A DNA stretch of 64,000 nucleotides from Desulfopila inferna (GCF_016919005.1 NZ_JAFFQE010000006.1:62001-126000); one strand, 5' to 3'. Positions 26,373 to 36,498 are shown, counted from the first letter of the stretch. Program-made: numbers and translations. The notes: generated from the sequence alone by a model not told the origin.

Positions 26373-29300
26373 ATGCAGACACGGGAGCCGGTATCGGCTT
26401 TAAGCGAAGCAAAAGATATCTTCAATCAGCTGCAGAGGGAACTTCCGGCCATTTTCCTCGACTATGACGGCACCCTCACGCCGATTGTCGACGATCCAAC
26501 CGAAGCAAGACTTGATGATACAACCAGAGAGGTGCTGCAGAGGCTGGCCAAACATATGTTCGTCGCCATCATCAGCGGCAGGGGGATTGAAGATGTCCGG
26601 GAGATGGCCGGGATCGACAACCTCACCTATGCCGGCAGCCATGGCTTTGAGATCAGCGACGGCAGCGGCTATTTTGATGAGGATGACCGCAAAGAGCAGT
26701 TTCTTTCCACCCTGAAGAAAGCGGAAGAGGATCTCGAGACTGCAACAAAGGATATACCAGGCGTTCAAATCGAGAGAAAACCTTTTGCCATTGCCGTTCA
26801 TTACCGAGGCGCCGCAGAAAAAGCTATTGCCGACGCCGAGAAACAGGTCAACACAATTATTGACCAACATGACGAACTGAAAAAGACTTCCGGCAAGAAA
26901 ATCTTTGAGCTGCGCCCGGATGTGGACTGGGACAAAGGCAAAGCGCTGCAGACAATGCTCAGTCGCTTTCATGTCGATTGCTCCAGGATAACACCGTTAT
27001 ATATAGGTGACGACACTACCGACGAGGACGCTTTTCGCTGTATCGGCAACAGCGGCATCACTATCCTGGTCAGCGATCATCCCCGCCCCACCCGAGCCCG
27101 CTACATCCTGCGTGATCCAACGGAGGTAACCTCCTTTCTGGAAAGACTGGCCGAAATAGCCGACAGAGCGACAACCAAGGGAATCTGGTCGCTGACCTAT
27201 GAAGGTTATGATCCCGAAAGCGAAAAACTGCGCGAGGCTCTCTGTACCCTCGGCAACGGCTTTTTCGCCAGCCGCGGCGCAAGCCTGCAGTCATCCGCCG
27301 ACGAAAAACATTATCCGGGAAGCTATATCGCCGGCTGCTATAACCGTCTGCAAAGCAAAGTTGCCGGAAAGATTATCGAAAACGAAAGTCTCGTCAATAT
27401 TCCCAACTGGCTCCCCCTTAGCTTCCGCCTTGACGAGGGTCCCTGGTTTGACTGCGATACCATCAAGCCGGCTGACTATCATCAGGAGCTTGACATGGCC
27501 TCCGGCATTTTAAACAGGACCATCCGCTTCGTCGATGAGCAGCAGAGAGAGGTTCACCTGAGGGAGCGCCGGTTCGTCAATATGGACATACCTCATCTTG
27601 CCGGACTTGAAACCGTAATCACCATAAAAAACTGGTCGGGCACCATCCACTTGCGCACTGCTCTGGACGGCGGAGTGGCTAATACGCTGGTCGCCCGCTA
27701 TAGAGATCTTAACAACAACCATTTGAGAACAGTTGAACAGGGCATCGATGAAGATGGTGAGATCATCTGGCTGCAATCGGAAACCAGGCAATCGCATATC
27801 CGCATTGCCGAGGCGGCACGTACCCGGTTCTTCCTCGATGAGGAGCTTATAACTGAAGCAGAACGACGCCCCCTGCGCGAATCCGATTATATAGGCCAGG
27901 AAGTAACCCTTTCGATCAAGGCCGGAGAAGAATTGCGCCTTGAAAAAATAGTCGCCGTTTTTTGTTCAAGGGACCGCGCCATCTCCGAAAGTCTTGACGA
28001 AGCACGGCTGCGAATCGCCCATGCCCCAGGCTTCGGGGTCCTGCTCAAGGCTCATCAGCGGGCCTGGCGCCATCTCTGGCAGCGTTGTGGTTTTGATCTG
28101 CAGGCATCGCATCCGAGAATCTCCCAGATCCTCAACCTCCATGTTTTTCACATGCTGCAGACCGTATCGGTGCATTCCATCGATCTTGATGCCGGCATTC
28201 CTCCACGGGGACTGCATGGCGAAGCATACCGCGGCCTGATCATGTGGGATGAATTATTCGTCTTTCCCTTTTTTAACCTGCGTATTCCCGATCTTACCCG
28301 GGCATTCCTCAGATACCGCTACAAGAGGCTGCCACAAGCCAGGCTGGCGGCTGCAGAGGCGGGCTTTAACGGCGCCATGTTCCCATGGCAGAGCGGCAGC
28401 AACGGCCGGGAAGAAGCACAGACACTGCATCTCAACCCGCAATCGGGCCGCTGGATTCCCGATAATACCCAACTGCAGCGCCATATCAATATCGCCGTGG
28501 CCTACAATGTCTGGCTCTATTATCAGGTAACCGATGACCGTGATTTCATGTCATACTACGGTGCCGAAATGATAATCGAAATAGCCAGATTCTGGGCAAG
28601 CCTTACCAGCTATAACGACTCAGTTCAACGCTATGAAATCCACGGAGTTATGGGTCCCGACGAATTCCACACCGCTTATCCGGACTCCACCGAGTCCGGA
28701 CTGACCAATAACGCCTACACCAATGTCATGGTGGCCTGGCTGTTCTGCAGGGCATTGGAGGTTTTTAAGATGCTGCCGGAAGAACGCAGGCAGTCGACGC
28801 GGGAAAATCTCTCTTTAGATGATAAGGAAATTGCGCTTTGGGAGGATATCAGCCGCAAAATGCGGATCGCTTTTCATGATGACGGCATCATCAGCCAGTT
28901 CGAAGGATACGATCAACTCGAGGAGTTTGACTGGGAGAGATATAAAAACAAATATGGCGATATTCACCGCCTCGACCGCATCCTCGAGGCGGAAAACGAC
29001 AGCACCAACCGCTATAAACTTTCCAAACAGGCCGACGTACTCATGCTCTTCTTTCTGCTTTCCGCGGATGAACTGGGCCAGCTCTTCAAACGCCTGGGAT
29101 ATTCCCTGGAGTACGAGAGTATTCCTAAAAACATCGACTATTATCTCAAACGCACTTCACACGGATCAACGCTCAGCCGGGTTGTTCACGCCTGGGTACT
29201 GGCCAGATCCAGACGTGAACAATCCTGGCACCTCTTTTGCGATGCCCTGAAAAGCGATGTCTCGGATATTCAGGGGGGTACCACCCACGAAGGCATTCAC

Positions 29301-29585
29301 CTTGGAGCCATGGCAGGAACTGTGGATCTGATGCAGCGCTGCTACACCGGTCTGGAAACACGCCAGGACATCCTCTGGTTTAACCCGGCCCTGCCCGATG
29401 AGGTGCAAAGCATGGCTTTTAATATCCTTTATCGCCGGCATTGGCTGCGGGTGACAATCCATCGGGAAAGCATTACCATCAACAGCAGACAGGGACGGAC
29501 TGCCCCTCCCATTAAAGTAGGGGTGCGGGATACTCTTCATGAACTGCAGCCCGGATGCTCCATTGAACTGGGGCTGAAACGATAG
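26373..29585 (+). CDS. Trehalose-6-phosphate phosphatase fused to a GH65 glycoside phosphorylase/hydrolase
   Basis: The 1070-residue protein begins with a HAD phosphatase domain (about 1-250): FLDYDGTLTPIVDDP with the nucleophile Asp near residue 30, IISGRG, and YIGDDTTDEDAF, the OtsB pattern. From about 260 to the end it is a GH65 enzyme: EGYDPESEKLREALCTLGNGFFASRG, GEAYRGLIMWDELFVFPF, and the catalytic segment HGVMGPDEFHTAY with the general acid Glu near 764, then LSKQADVLMLFF and YYLKRTSHGSTLS. GH65 enzymes phosphorolyse or hydrolyse trehalose, maltose or kojibiose. The fusion would link dephosphorylation of trehalose-6-P to further turnover of the disaccharide. GGAGG is 7 bases before ATG 26373, which I prefer to ATG 26367. 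No otsA is in the window. Confidence 0.9.
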   Translation: MQTREPVSALSEAKDIFNQLQRELPAIFLDYDGTLTPIVDDPTEARLDDTTREVLQRLAKHMFVAIISGRGIEDVREMAGIDNLTYAGSHGFEISDGSGYFDEDDRKEQFLSTLKKAEEDLETATKDIPGVQIERKPFAIAVHYRGAAEKAIADAEKQVNTIIDQHDELKKTSGKKIFELRPDVDWDKGKALQTMLSRFHVDCSRITPLYIGDDTTDEDAFRCIGNSGITILVSDHPRPTRARYILRDPTEVTSFLERLAEIADRATTKGIWSLTYEGYDPESEKLREALCTLGNGFFASRGASLQSSADEKHYPGSYIAGCYNRLQSKVAGKIIENESLVNIPNWLPLSFRLDEGPWFDCDTIKPADYHQELDMASGILNRTIRFVDEQQREVHLRERRFVNMDIPHLAGLETVITIKNWSGTIHLRTALDGGVANTLVARYRDLNNNHLRTVEQGIDEDGEIIWLQSETRQSHIRIAEAARTRFFLDEELITEAERRPLRESDYIGQEVTLSIKAGEELRLEKIVAVFCSRDRAISESLDEARLRIAHAPGFGVLLKAHQRAWRHLWQRCGFDLQASHPRISQILNLHVFHMLQTVSVHSIDLDAGIPPRGLHGEAYRGLIMWDELFVFPFFNLRIPDLTRAFLRYRYKRLPQARLAAAEAGFNGAMFPWQSGSNGREEAQTLHLNPQSGRWIPDNTQLQRHINIAVAYNVWLYYQVTDDRDFMSYYGAEMIIEIARFWASLTSYNDSVQRYEIHGVMGPDEFHTAYPDSTESGLTNNAYTNVMVAWLFCRALEVFKMLPEERRQSTRENLSLDDKEIALWEDISRKMRIAFHDDGIISQFEGYDQLEEFDWERYKNKYGDIHRLDRILEAENDSTNRYKLSKQADVLMLFFLLSADELGQLFKRLGYSLEYESIPKNIDYYLKRTSHGSTLSRVVHAWVLARSRREQSWHLFCDALKSDVSDIQGGTTHEGIHLGAMAGTVDLMQRCYTGLETRQDILWFNPALPDEVQSMAFNILYRRHWLRVTIHRESITINSRQGRTAPPIKVGVRDTLHELQPGCSIELGLKR

Positions 29586-29600
29586 GATTCTCGCTGCTAT

Positions 29601-29951
29601 TTATTTTGCCTCGGCCTCGAGGGCGCAGGCGATACAGGTCAACACGCTGGGATCAAAGCGCAGGCGGCCCTCACTGATTTCCTCTTCGCAAACAACACAG
29701 TATCCATACTTCTGGGATTCAATACGTTTAAGAGCCGACTCGATGCGCTGCCGCTCGAGATCCGTCAGCCGGGCCGTCGCCTTATCCATAGCCTGTTGCT
29801 GCATGGCGTCCATACGCGACAGGCGCCCCATTCGCGTCTGATCGAGCTCAAGCGGAGTGTCTTCTTTTTTTGCCTGCCTGGCCGCCATTATTTCCGCCAA
29901 GCGTTCAATAAGACGCTTTGTATAATACTCTAAATCAATATTGCCATGCAT
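29601..29951 (-). CDS. DksA/TraR-type zinc finger protein
   Basis: The 116-residue protein is helical at the N-terminus and ends in a C4 zinc finger, CVVCEEEISEGRLRFDPSVL then TCIACA. This is the DksA/TraR pattern, whose members insert into the RNA polymerase secondary channel. It lacks the full coiled-coil length of E. coli DksA (151 residues) and belongs to the shorter TraR/YocK-like group. Its stop is 15 bases from the convergent fusion gene. Confidence 0.85.
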   Translation of the reverse strand: MHGNIDLEYYTKRLIERLAEIMAARQAKKEDTPLELDQTRMGRLSRMDAMQQQAMDKATARLTDLERQRIESALKRIESQKYGYCVVCEEEISEGRLRFDPSVLTCIACALEAEAK

Positions 29952-30156
29952 GTTCCATCCTCTTATATTTTTGTCGGGACTACGCTCCGGCGCAGTATCG
30001 CACGATAATCGGAGATTCTATGGTCATCGCTAACCAGGCGGTTGATTAAACCTAAAGACCACTGCGCTTTGCTTTTTTTTGAAAAGTATGGTGTGCCGGT
30101 TGAGTCTGAATATATAAGCCAAAAAAAAAGTGAACCGGAACAAACCTGCTCTGTGA

Positions 30157-33156
30157 TTATGCCTTAGCTGTACCGGCGACTACTTTCTCTTTTGCCAGTT
30201 CATTTTTAACCGCCAGAGCAATATCTTCAAAAAGATAGGGCTTCCTGATATAACTTCCCGCGCCAAGACGGAGGGCCTCTTTTACCTGTTCAGTTTCGGA
30301 ATAACCGGTGGTGATTACGGCTCTCTGGCCGGGGTGAATCTGCAGAATACGTCTATACGTTTCCAGCCCGTTCATTCCGCCGTCCATCAGCATGTCAAGA
30401 AGAAGCAGATCTACGGAATGTTGATTCAGAAAATCGATGGCCTTTTCGCCGCTCGGCACAGTTATGACATTATAGCCCATCCGGCCGAACATCATCGATG
30501 CTAAATCGCGCTGTTCCGTCATATCGTCTATAACCAGAATACTTTCCCCCCTGCCGTGGTAATCATTCTTAGTCAGCTCCAGCTGCTCCTGCAGGAGTAC
30601 TCTTCTCGTCACCGGAAAATACAGACTGAAGGTGGTTCCTTCGCCGGGAACCGTCTGCAGGTCAATATAACCTTCATGATCCTCGACAGCCCCCCAGACA
30701 ACAGCCATGCCAAGGCCGGTGCCACTTCTTCCCATTACCTTGGTGGTAAAGAAAGGCTCATAAATACGGTCCTGATCCTCCGGGCTGATGCCTGCGCCGG
30801 TATCGCCTATAACCAGAACAACATATTCGCCCACACCTATCTTTTCCGTCCTGGGATCCTCATCATCTATAATTGTCACTGCTGTGGCGATTGAAACATA
30901 TCCGGATTCCTGGATGGCTTCGACAGCATTGATTACCAGATTCATGATGGTTTTAGAGAGATGCAGAGAGGAGCCGAGAATATTGACCAGCCCCGGCTGC
31001 AGATCGACCTTTATTTCGACATGAGGGTTATCACGGATTAGTTGCCGATGCTCGGGGCTCTCAAGATATCGGTTGACGACGTTGTTGAGATTGATCACTT
31101 CATTGACCACGACACCTCGACGTGCCAGGGTAAGAAGATCCTGAACAATGGCGGAGGCCTTCAATCCCGTATCTTTAATGATCTGCAGAGGAACCTTGAG
31201 ACTGCTGTCGTCCGGATACTGCACAAGGAGCAAGTCCGGATAACTGACGATACCGGATAGAATGTTGTTGAGATCATGGGCAATGCCGCCGGCAAGGGTA
31301 GCGATAGACTCCATTTTCTGTGCTTTTCTCAGTTGTGATCTGGTCTCATCGCTCTTCAGCTCGAGCTCCTTTTTTTCAGTAATGTCAAAGGCAATCTGAA
31401 ATTTGACGCTGCGGCCGTTAACCCACCTGATGATCCGATCATGATGGACATACCAGTTCCCGTTCACGGGATTTCTGCCCTCCCAGGTCAGCACCTTCGT
31501 CGGAATTTCACAGGGGGAAGGAGGTTGCATGCTTTGGCATCTCCTGCAGGGTTCGGTATTATCATATACCACCTTATGGCATTTCCCGCCGATCCTGTTG
31601 CCTCCGAAAGATTCAGACATACACGCATTCATGAAGAGGATCTCCCGGGTCTCTATATCACTTACGTATATTGTTGCCTGAATAGAGTTCAAAACCGTAA
31701 GCAAGGTGCTGTGAGACTCCTGCAGGGCTTTTTCCGCCTGAGCACGAGCAGAAATATCGCGGACCACATTCAGAATTACCACCTGGTTTCTCAAGACGAT
31801 CTTTCGAGCATGACACTCTACAGAAAGATGTTTCCCCGCAGAATCCATAATTTCTGTCTCGAAGACAAGCTGTTCTTTTTCTGTCTGCAGAGTCTCCAGC
31901 TTTCTTTGCAGCATGTTTTTCTGCACGGGGAGCACGAGGTCGTAGAGATTTTTCCGGGTTAGCTCGGCAAAAGGGTAACCGAGTTTATCAAGTGCTACTT
32001 TATTGACATCAATCATTGATCCATGGAGATCATTGATAAAGACCATATCGGCCACGCCTTCAAAAAGATCCTGATAGCGTTCCATTTCACGCGCCTGGCG
32101 GATATGATCAAGCATGGAAAAGAGCGAAACTCTCAAACGATTGAACTCGTAGATGCGTGAAGTCGCCAAGGTATTTGAAATATCGTTTTCACCTGAGGTT
32201 ATCTTATGAGCGAACCTGGTAAGCTGCCGCAAGGGCTCAACAAGTTTTCTGCTAAGAAAAATTGAGGTCAGCAGGGTCAGCAGGATGACAATAATGGCGG
32301 GAAACAGCACGGCATTGAGGACGCGATTCTTGGCGGCCCTGAGATTTCGCAGATTACCGAAAAAATAAACCCCGTCAAACTCAGCTCTTTTTGAGACGGC
32401 AAAATCCTCACCATTGAGGGTAATGTAGTCCAGAGAGTTGTCGTGATAGAAAGAGGCGGGAAAGGTAAGGGAGGAAGAAAGCTTTCTTCCGGAGAGAAGA
32501 TCCCAGACCTCACCTTTGTCAAAATAAACCAGCTTATCGGCATATTTTCCTTCCTTGCCGAAAAGTGACTGAAGATGCTCGTCCTTGCTTATCTGGTAGG
32601 TGGCCGCGGCCACTCCAACCTGTTCCTGCTGTCTTCTTATCGGCACGCTCTGGATTAACTGGAATCCACCATTTTCGATAGTATTGACCAAAACAGGCTC
32701 GGATGTTTGCACCGGAAAGACTTTTTCAATCTGTCTGCCATCGATCCAGACTTCAGAAGGAGTAAAAAAGGAACCTGAAGCCGCATCCTTAATAATAAAA
32801 TGTAGGTCGGGAATATTGTTATAGACGGTATGGAGATGCTGGGACAACTGTCGATGGGCTCCCAGCATAAGCGTGACGCGAACGGTATTATCATGCGCCA
32901 GCGCATTCAGCCTGTTGCTGAGTCTGTTTATGCGGTTTTGAAAGACCTGCCCCGCCTCCCCGCCTTTCGCCTGTATACCTTCCTCAAACTCACTGTTCAG
33001 GCTCTTATTGAGGGTGAAGTAAAGAATTCCCGATACCGCTGTGACTGAAACAATAACGAGCAGAACAATAACAACCGTCAGATACCCGGCTAGAGGATAA
33101 GCCGGAACGGGCACGTCGAGCGGTTCATCTACATCCTCACTTGCTGAATACTTCAT
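30157..33156 (-). CDS. Membrane hybrid histidine kinase with PAS domains and receiver
   Basis: The 999-residue sensor has membrane helices at about 24-46 and 280-302 flanking a roughly 230-residue periplasmic region, then HAMP (303-355), two PAS domains (about 362-480 and 488-605; the second contains CHKVVYDNTEPCRRCQS), a HisKA domain with phospho-acceptor His627 (GGIAHDLNN), the ATPase with GDTGAGISPEDQ and GTGLGMAVV, and a C-terminal receiver with Asp921 (LLLLDMLMDGG). The start overlaps the end of the periplasmic binding protein gene by 20 bases, so the binding protein probably presents the ligand to this sensor. No DNA-binding response regulator is adjacent. Confidence 0.92.
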   Translation of the reverse strand: MKYSASEDVDEPLDVPVPAYPLAGYLTVVIVLLVIVSVTAVSGILYFTLNKSLNSEFEEGIQAKGGEAGQVFQNRINRLSNRLNALAHDNTVRVTLMLGAHRQLSQHLHTVYNNIPDLHFIIKDAASGSFFTPSEVWIDGRQIEKVFPVQTSEPVLVNTIENGGFQLIQSVPIRRQQEQVGVAAATYQISKDEHLQSLFGKEGKYADKLVYFDKGEVWDLLSGRKLSSSLTFPASFYHDNSLDYITLNGEDFAVSKRAEFDGVYFFGNLRNLRAAKNRVLNAVLFPAIIVILLTLLTSIFLSRKLVEPLRQLTRFAHKITSGENDISNTLATSRIYEFNRLRVSLFSMLDHIRQAREMERYQDLFEGVADMVFINDLHGSMIDVNKVALDKLGYPFAELTRKNLYDLVLPVQKNMLQRKLETLQTEKEQLVFETEIMDSAGKHLSVECHARKIVLRNQVVILNVVRDISARAQAEKALQESHSTLLTVLNSIQATIYVSDIETREILFMNACMSESFGGNRIGGKCHKVVYDNTEPCRRCQSMQPPSPCEIPTKVLTWEGRNPVNGNWYVHHDRIIRWVNGRSVKFQIAFDITEKKELELKSDETRSQLRKAQKMESIATLAGGIAHDLNNILSGIVSYPDLLLVQYPDDSSLKVPLQIIKDTGLKASAIVQDLLTLARRGVVVNEVINLNNVVNRYLESPEHRQLIRDNPHVEIKVDLQPGLVNILGSSLHLSKTIMNLVINAVEAIQESGYVSIATAVTIIDDEDPRTEKIGVGEYVVLVIGDTGAGISPEDQDRIYEPFFTTKVMGRSGTGLGMAVVWGAVEDHEGYIDLQTVPGEGTTFSLYFPVTRRVLLQEQLELTKNDYHGRGESILVIDDMTEQRDLASMMFGRMGYNVITVPSGEKAIDFLNQHSVDLLLLDMLMDGGMNGLETYRRILQIHPGQRAVITTGYSETEQVKEALRLGAGSYIRKPYLFEDIALAVKNELAKEKVVAGTAKA

Positions 33157-34210
33157 CTGCCGCCAAAAGGATATCTGCAGGAATTTTCAGCCCCAGCTGC
33201 TCTGCACGTTTAAGGTTGAAAACAAGGGCGACTCGGGGAGCATCTTCAATAGGAAGACTGCCGGGCTCGGCTCCACTGAGAACAGCCGCCGCTTTTTTGC
33301 CGGCCAGCTCTCCCATGGAGAAAAAATCCACGGTGGCGCCGCCGAAAAGCCCCAGTTTGATGAAGGCGTAATTTAATCCTATGGTGGGCTTGTGCGCATG
33401 CAGAAGCGTGTGGTTTATAATTTCCGGTGCGGTGTAAACCCGGCCTTTTTTATCCTTAAGCAGCAGCGTACCGAGGTACAGGGCACCAAATTCGGCTGAG
33501 TCGTTAAATTGGGCAAGGGTGCTGACGAACTCCTCCCAGGAATTCATCATCTGCAACTCCACCGCCGGAACCGGTATATTACTTTCTTCGTTGAGCTCAA
33601 GTTCCACCTGTTGCTGTATGGCTTTACCGGTAGGCGACATGTCGCCCAGAAAGAGAACGCTGTTCATCTCATGCAGAGAGGATAGGACGCGTATGGCTTC
33701 GCGGATATAAAGCTTCTCATACACTCCGGTAATATTGTTCCCCGGTATTGAGCGATCAGCCATGAACTCCTTTTGCCGATCATAATTTTCAGGCTGATTG
33801 TTCATGCCTGAAAAAATATAGGGAGTGGAAGTGCCGGAAGCTGGCAGCGCCACGGCACGAAAGGCATTATCATCAAGGGTTAGGACAACATCGGGCTGAA
33901 AAGCGGCAATTTCCTCCACTGCCAGATTTGCCTGCTCGGCAATAAGTTCCGGAGTATTGTTGTTCTTTTTGGTATCCATATAATACGTTGCGACCTCAAG
34001 GTTTTCCCCCTGTTTCCAGCCGGCATCGTTCAACGCCTTAATTGCGCCATCATGCTGTGGCTGACCGCATATATGATCTTTTTCGTAACTGTGGACAATG
34101 AAGAGCTTTTTAACATCCGCAGCCATTCCAGAAGAGGAGCCACAGACAATGGCGAGAGAACACGCCATGCTGAAAAATCTCTTACACAACTTCACCATAA
34201 ACCACCTCAT
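33137..34210 (-). CDS. ABC-type periplasmic substrate-binding protein (TrpX-like family)
   Basis: The 357-residue product has an N-terminal signal peptide (cleavage near SSGMAADV) and the type I binding-protein fold of the ABC_sub_bind family: LFIVHSYEKDHICGQPQHDG, PDVVLTLDDNAFRAV, LFLGDMSPTGKA and VDFFSMGELAGKKAAAVLSG. No transporter permease is adjacent; the next gene, overlapping by 20 bases, is a sensor kinase, which suggests a sensory rather than transport role. ATG 34210 or 34198 could be the start; a GAGGTGG sequence lies between them. Confidence 0.87.
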   Translation of the reverse strand: MRWFMVKLCKRFFSMACSLAIVCGSSSGMAADVKKLFIVHSYEKDHICGQPQHDGAIKALNDAGWKQGENLEVATYYMDTKKNNNTPELIAEQANLAVEEIAAFQPDVVLTLDDNAFRAVALPASGTSTPYIFSGMNNQPENYDRQKEFMADRSIPGNNITGVYEKLYIREAIRVLSSLHEMNSVLFLGDMSPTGKAIQQQVELELNEESNIPVPAVELQMMNSWEEFVSTLAQFNDSAEFGALYLGTLLLKDKKGRVYTAPEIINHTLLHAHKPTIGLNYAFIKLGLFGGATVDFFSMGELAGKKAAAVLSGAEPGSLPIEDAPRVALVFNLKRAEQLGLKIPADILLAADEVFSK

Positions 34211-34767
34211 TGCTTGATTAATGCCTTACCCCGACAAATGCCACGATACGAAAAAGAAACGAAAAATGAATTCCAATCTGTGATTTGTCTCTGGAGGAGC
34301 TGCGACTGAGTTTGATCGACCCTAAGTCTTTTTCGATGCGCATTTTGCTCATATTGCAACAAACATACTCGCCGAATGACAACATATTCATTCAAACATG
34401 CAATGACTTACTCTGTCCGGGCAGCAACAAATCAACCCACTGAGGTTACAGTACCGCAACCTGCATTACAATGGTGAAATCTAAAAATTTGAAGGAGAAA
34501 AATGAAGTAGGAAATCAAGGGAATATTGGTGGGAGATGAAATTTCTTATTGATTACCAATCAAAATCAGCCAAAAAATGTTTGTATATTATTGTATTCAA
34601 AGGAAAATACACCTATATTATCATTCCAGGTTTGATAACGATATGACGACAAATACAATGTTTTTGCCATATCTTCAAGCCTGCCGGCATGACAGCTGAA
34701 TAGCATTGGTAATCAGTAATGTGTATGTGGTTAATTTCTGGAAAATATGACGATCTGTGTGGCAATG
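34211..34767. other. Gene-free stretch between binding-protein and OmpH genes
   Basis: Of these 557 bases the main content is a 168-bp inverted-repeat element (34549-34716). An AAGGAGA followed by ATGAAGTAG at about 34494 gives only a two-codon frame. No gene supported. Confidence 0.5.
34549..34716. repeat. CTGATTAC-terminal inverted repeat element, 168-bp form
   Basis: TTGATTACCAATCAAAATCA at the left and a mirrored CAGCTGAATAGCATTGGTAA then TCAG at the right. The interior shares ATCATTCCxGG and TCTTCAAGxC segments with the 57274 element, so the two are diverged copies. Confidence 0.65.
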
Positions 34768-35220
34768 TTACTTCAGTGCCTCCAGAATCTCATCGGTGAC
34801 ATCCCTGCCGCCGACAATCAAGGAATTGGCATCGAAAATATAATCATAGCCCTTTTCATCTGCTATTTTCTGCAGATCCTTTTTCATTTCCTTGAGAGCC
34901 TCTTCCTGCAATTGTTCGCCTCTCTGTTGCATCTGCTGCTGCATCTGCTGCTGGGCCATCATCTGTTCCTCTTCGGCCATACCCTGCAACTCCTCCTGCA
35001 TCCCCTGGATTTCCGTTCCAAACTCTTCCTGGGCTTTGAGGAAAGCAGGGTGCACTTCGATAATTTTCCCGATATCAACGAAAACAATATTTTTGGGGTC
35101 GTTTTTTTCGGCAGCCACCTGACCAACTGGGTACATCAGCATGGTGACCATAAAAAAAATGGCTACAATACCGGCCGCCCGGAAAGAAACTTCCCTGCTG
35201 CTCTTTATTTTTTCATACAT
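34768..35220 (-). CDS. OmpH/Skp-family periplasmic chaperone
   Basis: The 150-residue protein has an N-terminal hydrophobic signal (about 15-37), the OmpH start IVFVDIGKIIEVHPAFLKAQ, a long coiled coil rich in Gln/Met/Glu (MMAQQQMQQQMQQRGEQLQE) and the conserved C-terminal YDYIFDANSLIVGG. Skp trimers hold unfolded outer-membrane proteins in the periplasm. No bamA gene is adjacent; it stands alone between two repeat-bearing gaps. Confidence 0.87.
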   Translation of the reverse strand: MYEKIKSSREVSFRAAGIVAIFFMVTMLMYPVGQVAAEKNDPKNIVFVDIGKIIEVHPAFLKAQEEFGTEIQGMQEELQGMAEEEQMMAQQQMQQQMQQRGEQLQEEALKEMKKDLQKIADEKGYDYIFDANSLIVGGRDVTDEILEALK

Positions 35221-35787
35221 TCTTTAACCCTCCCCTTCAATTTTTCAAAAAAAAGAGCCGCGAAGACAAACGGTTAACCCTCGCATTCTGTTGAGTGTTT
35301 CAGCTGCGCACTCAGACATTCTGCGAGCCTGCCAATACTTCACGACCCTACCTTTGACGCCTGATGTTATATTAAGAGTTTAAGCATCACATCATGTAAT
35401 TGTCAAATCAGACGCTGCAAACCGCCATTGATACTGCTTCATTTTCACCAGGCGGCTCAAAATTTCTACTTTGAGTTTTTGTGTTGCGGCGATGAGCGCT
35501 GCTGCATGGCAGTATCGCTTGGCGTGGCATTGGTTATTGCATTTTTTTCCTGATTCCCCCTGATCCTCAGCTCAAGGTCGGGACTGCACTTTTTACGGGT
35601 CTCTGCAGCCCGGACGGCTGCAGCGAAGCCCCCATGGACGGGTGTATGGCGTCCCGGATGAAAAGAGCAGTCCCGGCCTGGGCCATGTGGTGCTGAGTTT
35701 CAAGGGTGATCAGATTTTTTTTTAACCGATTTCAGCTCGATATGGTAAAAGATACATACCCCCCACGAAACAACTGAGAGGATTTTT
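35221..35787. other. Gene-free stretch between OmpH and FAH-family genes
   Basis: The 567 bases contain the 164-bp element with nested hairpin at 35550-35713. The rest is unremarkable; I find no supported ORF. The FAH gene start follows GAGAGGA at 35777. Confidence 0.5.
35550..35713. repeat. CTGATTAC-terminal element with nested hairpin, copy 1
   Basis: The 164-bp element has the same outer arms as the 57-59 bp empty forms, but about 105 bp are inserted at the loop position after CTCAAGG. The insert carries GGGACTGC near its left end and GAAAAGAGCAGTCCC near its right, with CCCCCATGGACGGG between. It is about 90% identical by eye to the 59981 copy. T-runs flank both ends. Confidence 0.75.
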
Positions 35788-36498
35788 ATGAAAGTGACAC
35801 TGCCTTTAGCAAATGGAGACCACTACCAACTCAGTCCCAGCAAAATAGTGGCTCTGGGTCTTAATTACCTTGAGCATATCAAAGAAAGCCAGTCTGTTGA
35901 TGTCCGTAATTTTACAGAGGAGGTGCCGACAGAGCCGGTTTTGTTCCCCAAGACTCCGAATGTTCTCATCGGGCCGGGAGAAACAATCATTCTGCCTTCT
36001 TTTGTGCGGGATTATGGCTTTACAGACTGCCGTACCGATCATGAGGCGGAACTCGCCATAATCATCAAAGACAGGGTGAAAAATCTGCCTCCAGAACAGG
36101 CTCTGCAGCACGTCCTGGGCTTTACCTGCTTTAATGATATCAGCCAGAGAAACCTGCAGAAAGGCGATAAAGCCGGATGGTTTCGCGGAAAATCACTCGA
36201 CACCTTCGGACCCATCGGCCCGGTAATTGTACCGCCCGAGGCGATCGGCGATCCACAAAATCTTGCTATCCGCTGCCGCCTCAACGGCAAAACTGTTCAG
36301 GATTCCAATACCCGTCATATGATTTTTCCGATTCCTGAGATAATATCTTTCGTCTCGAAGAATTTCACCCTCGAACCCGGTGATATTATCATCACCGGCA
36401 CTCCGAGTGGTGTTGGACCGTTGAAAGATGGAGATACGGTGGAGGTTGAGATTGAGAACATAGGTACGCTGAGCAACCCGGTGAAAGAAGAAAGATAA
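35788..36498 (+). CDS. Fumarylacetoacetate hydrolase (FAH) family protein
   Basis: The 236-residue protein has the FAH beta-roll core: IVALGLNYLEHIKES at the N-terminus, the metal-binding glutamate region DHEAELAIIIKDR, GFTCFNDISQRNLQ, WFRGKSLDTFGPIGPVIVP and the C-terminal ITGTPSGVGPLKDGD. Family members cleave or decarboxylate acylpyruvates and oxaloacetate, or isomerise ring-cleavage products; the substrate here is not determinable. GAGGA precedes the ATG by 7 bases. Confidence 0.92.
   Translation: MKVTLPLANGDHYQLSPSKIVALGLNYLEHIKESQSVDVRNFTEEVPTEPVLFPKTPNVLIGPGETIILPSFVRDYGFTDCRTDHEAELAIIIKDRVKNLPPEQALQHVLGFTCFNDISQRNLQKGDKAGWFRGKSLDTFGPIGPVIVPPEAIGDPQNLAIRCRLNGKTVQDSNTRHMIFPIPEIISFVSKNFTLEPGDIIITGTPSGVGPLKDGDTVEVEIENIGTLSNPVKEER

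Noticed and set aside
26132-26425. 97-codon minus-strand ORF with EVGVYVRTGAYR
   Set aside because: It reads through two intergenic repeats and into the start of the trehalose fusion gene on the other strand.
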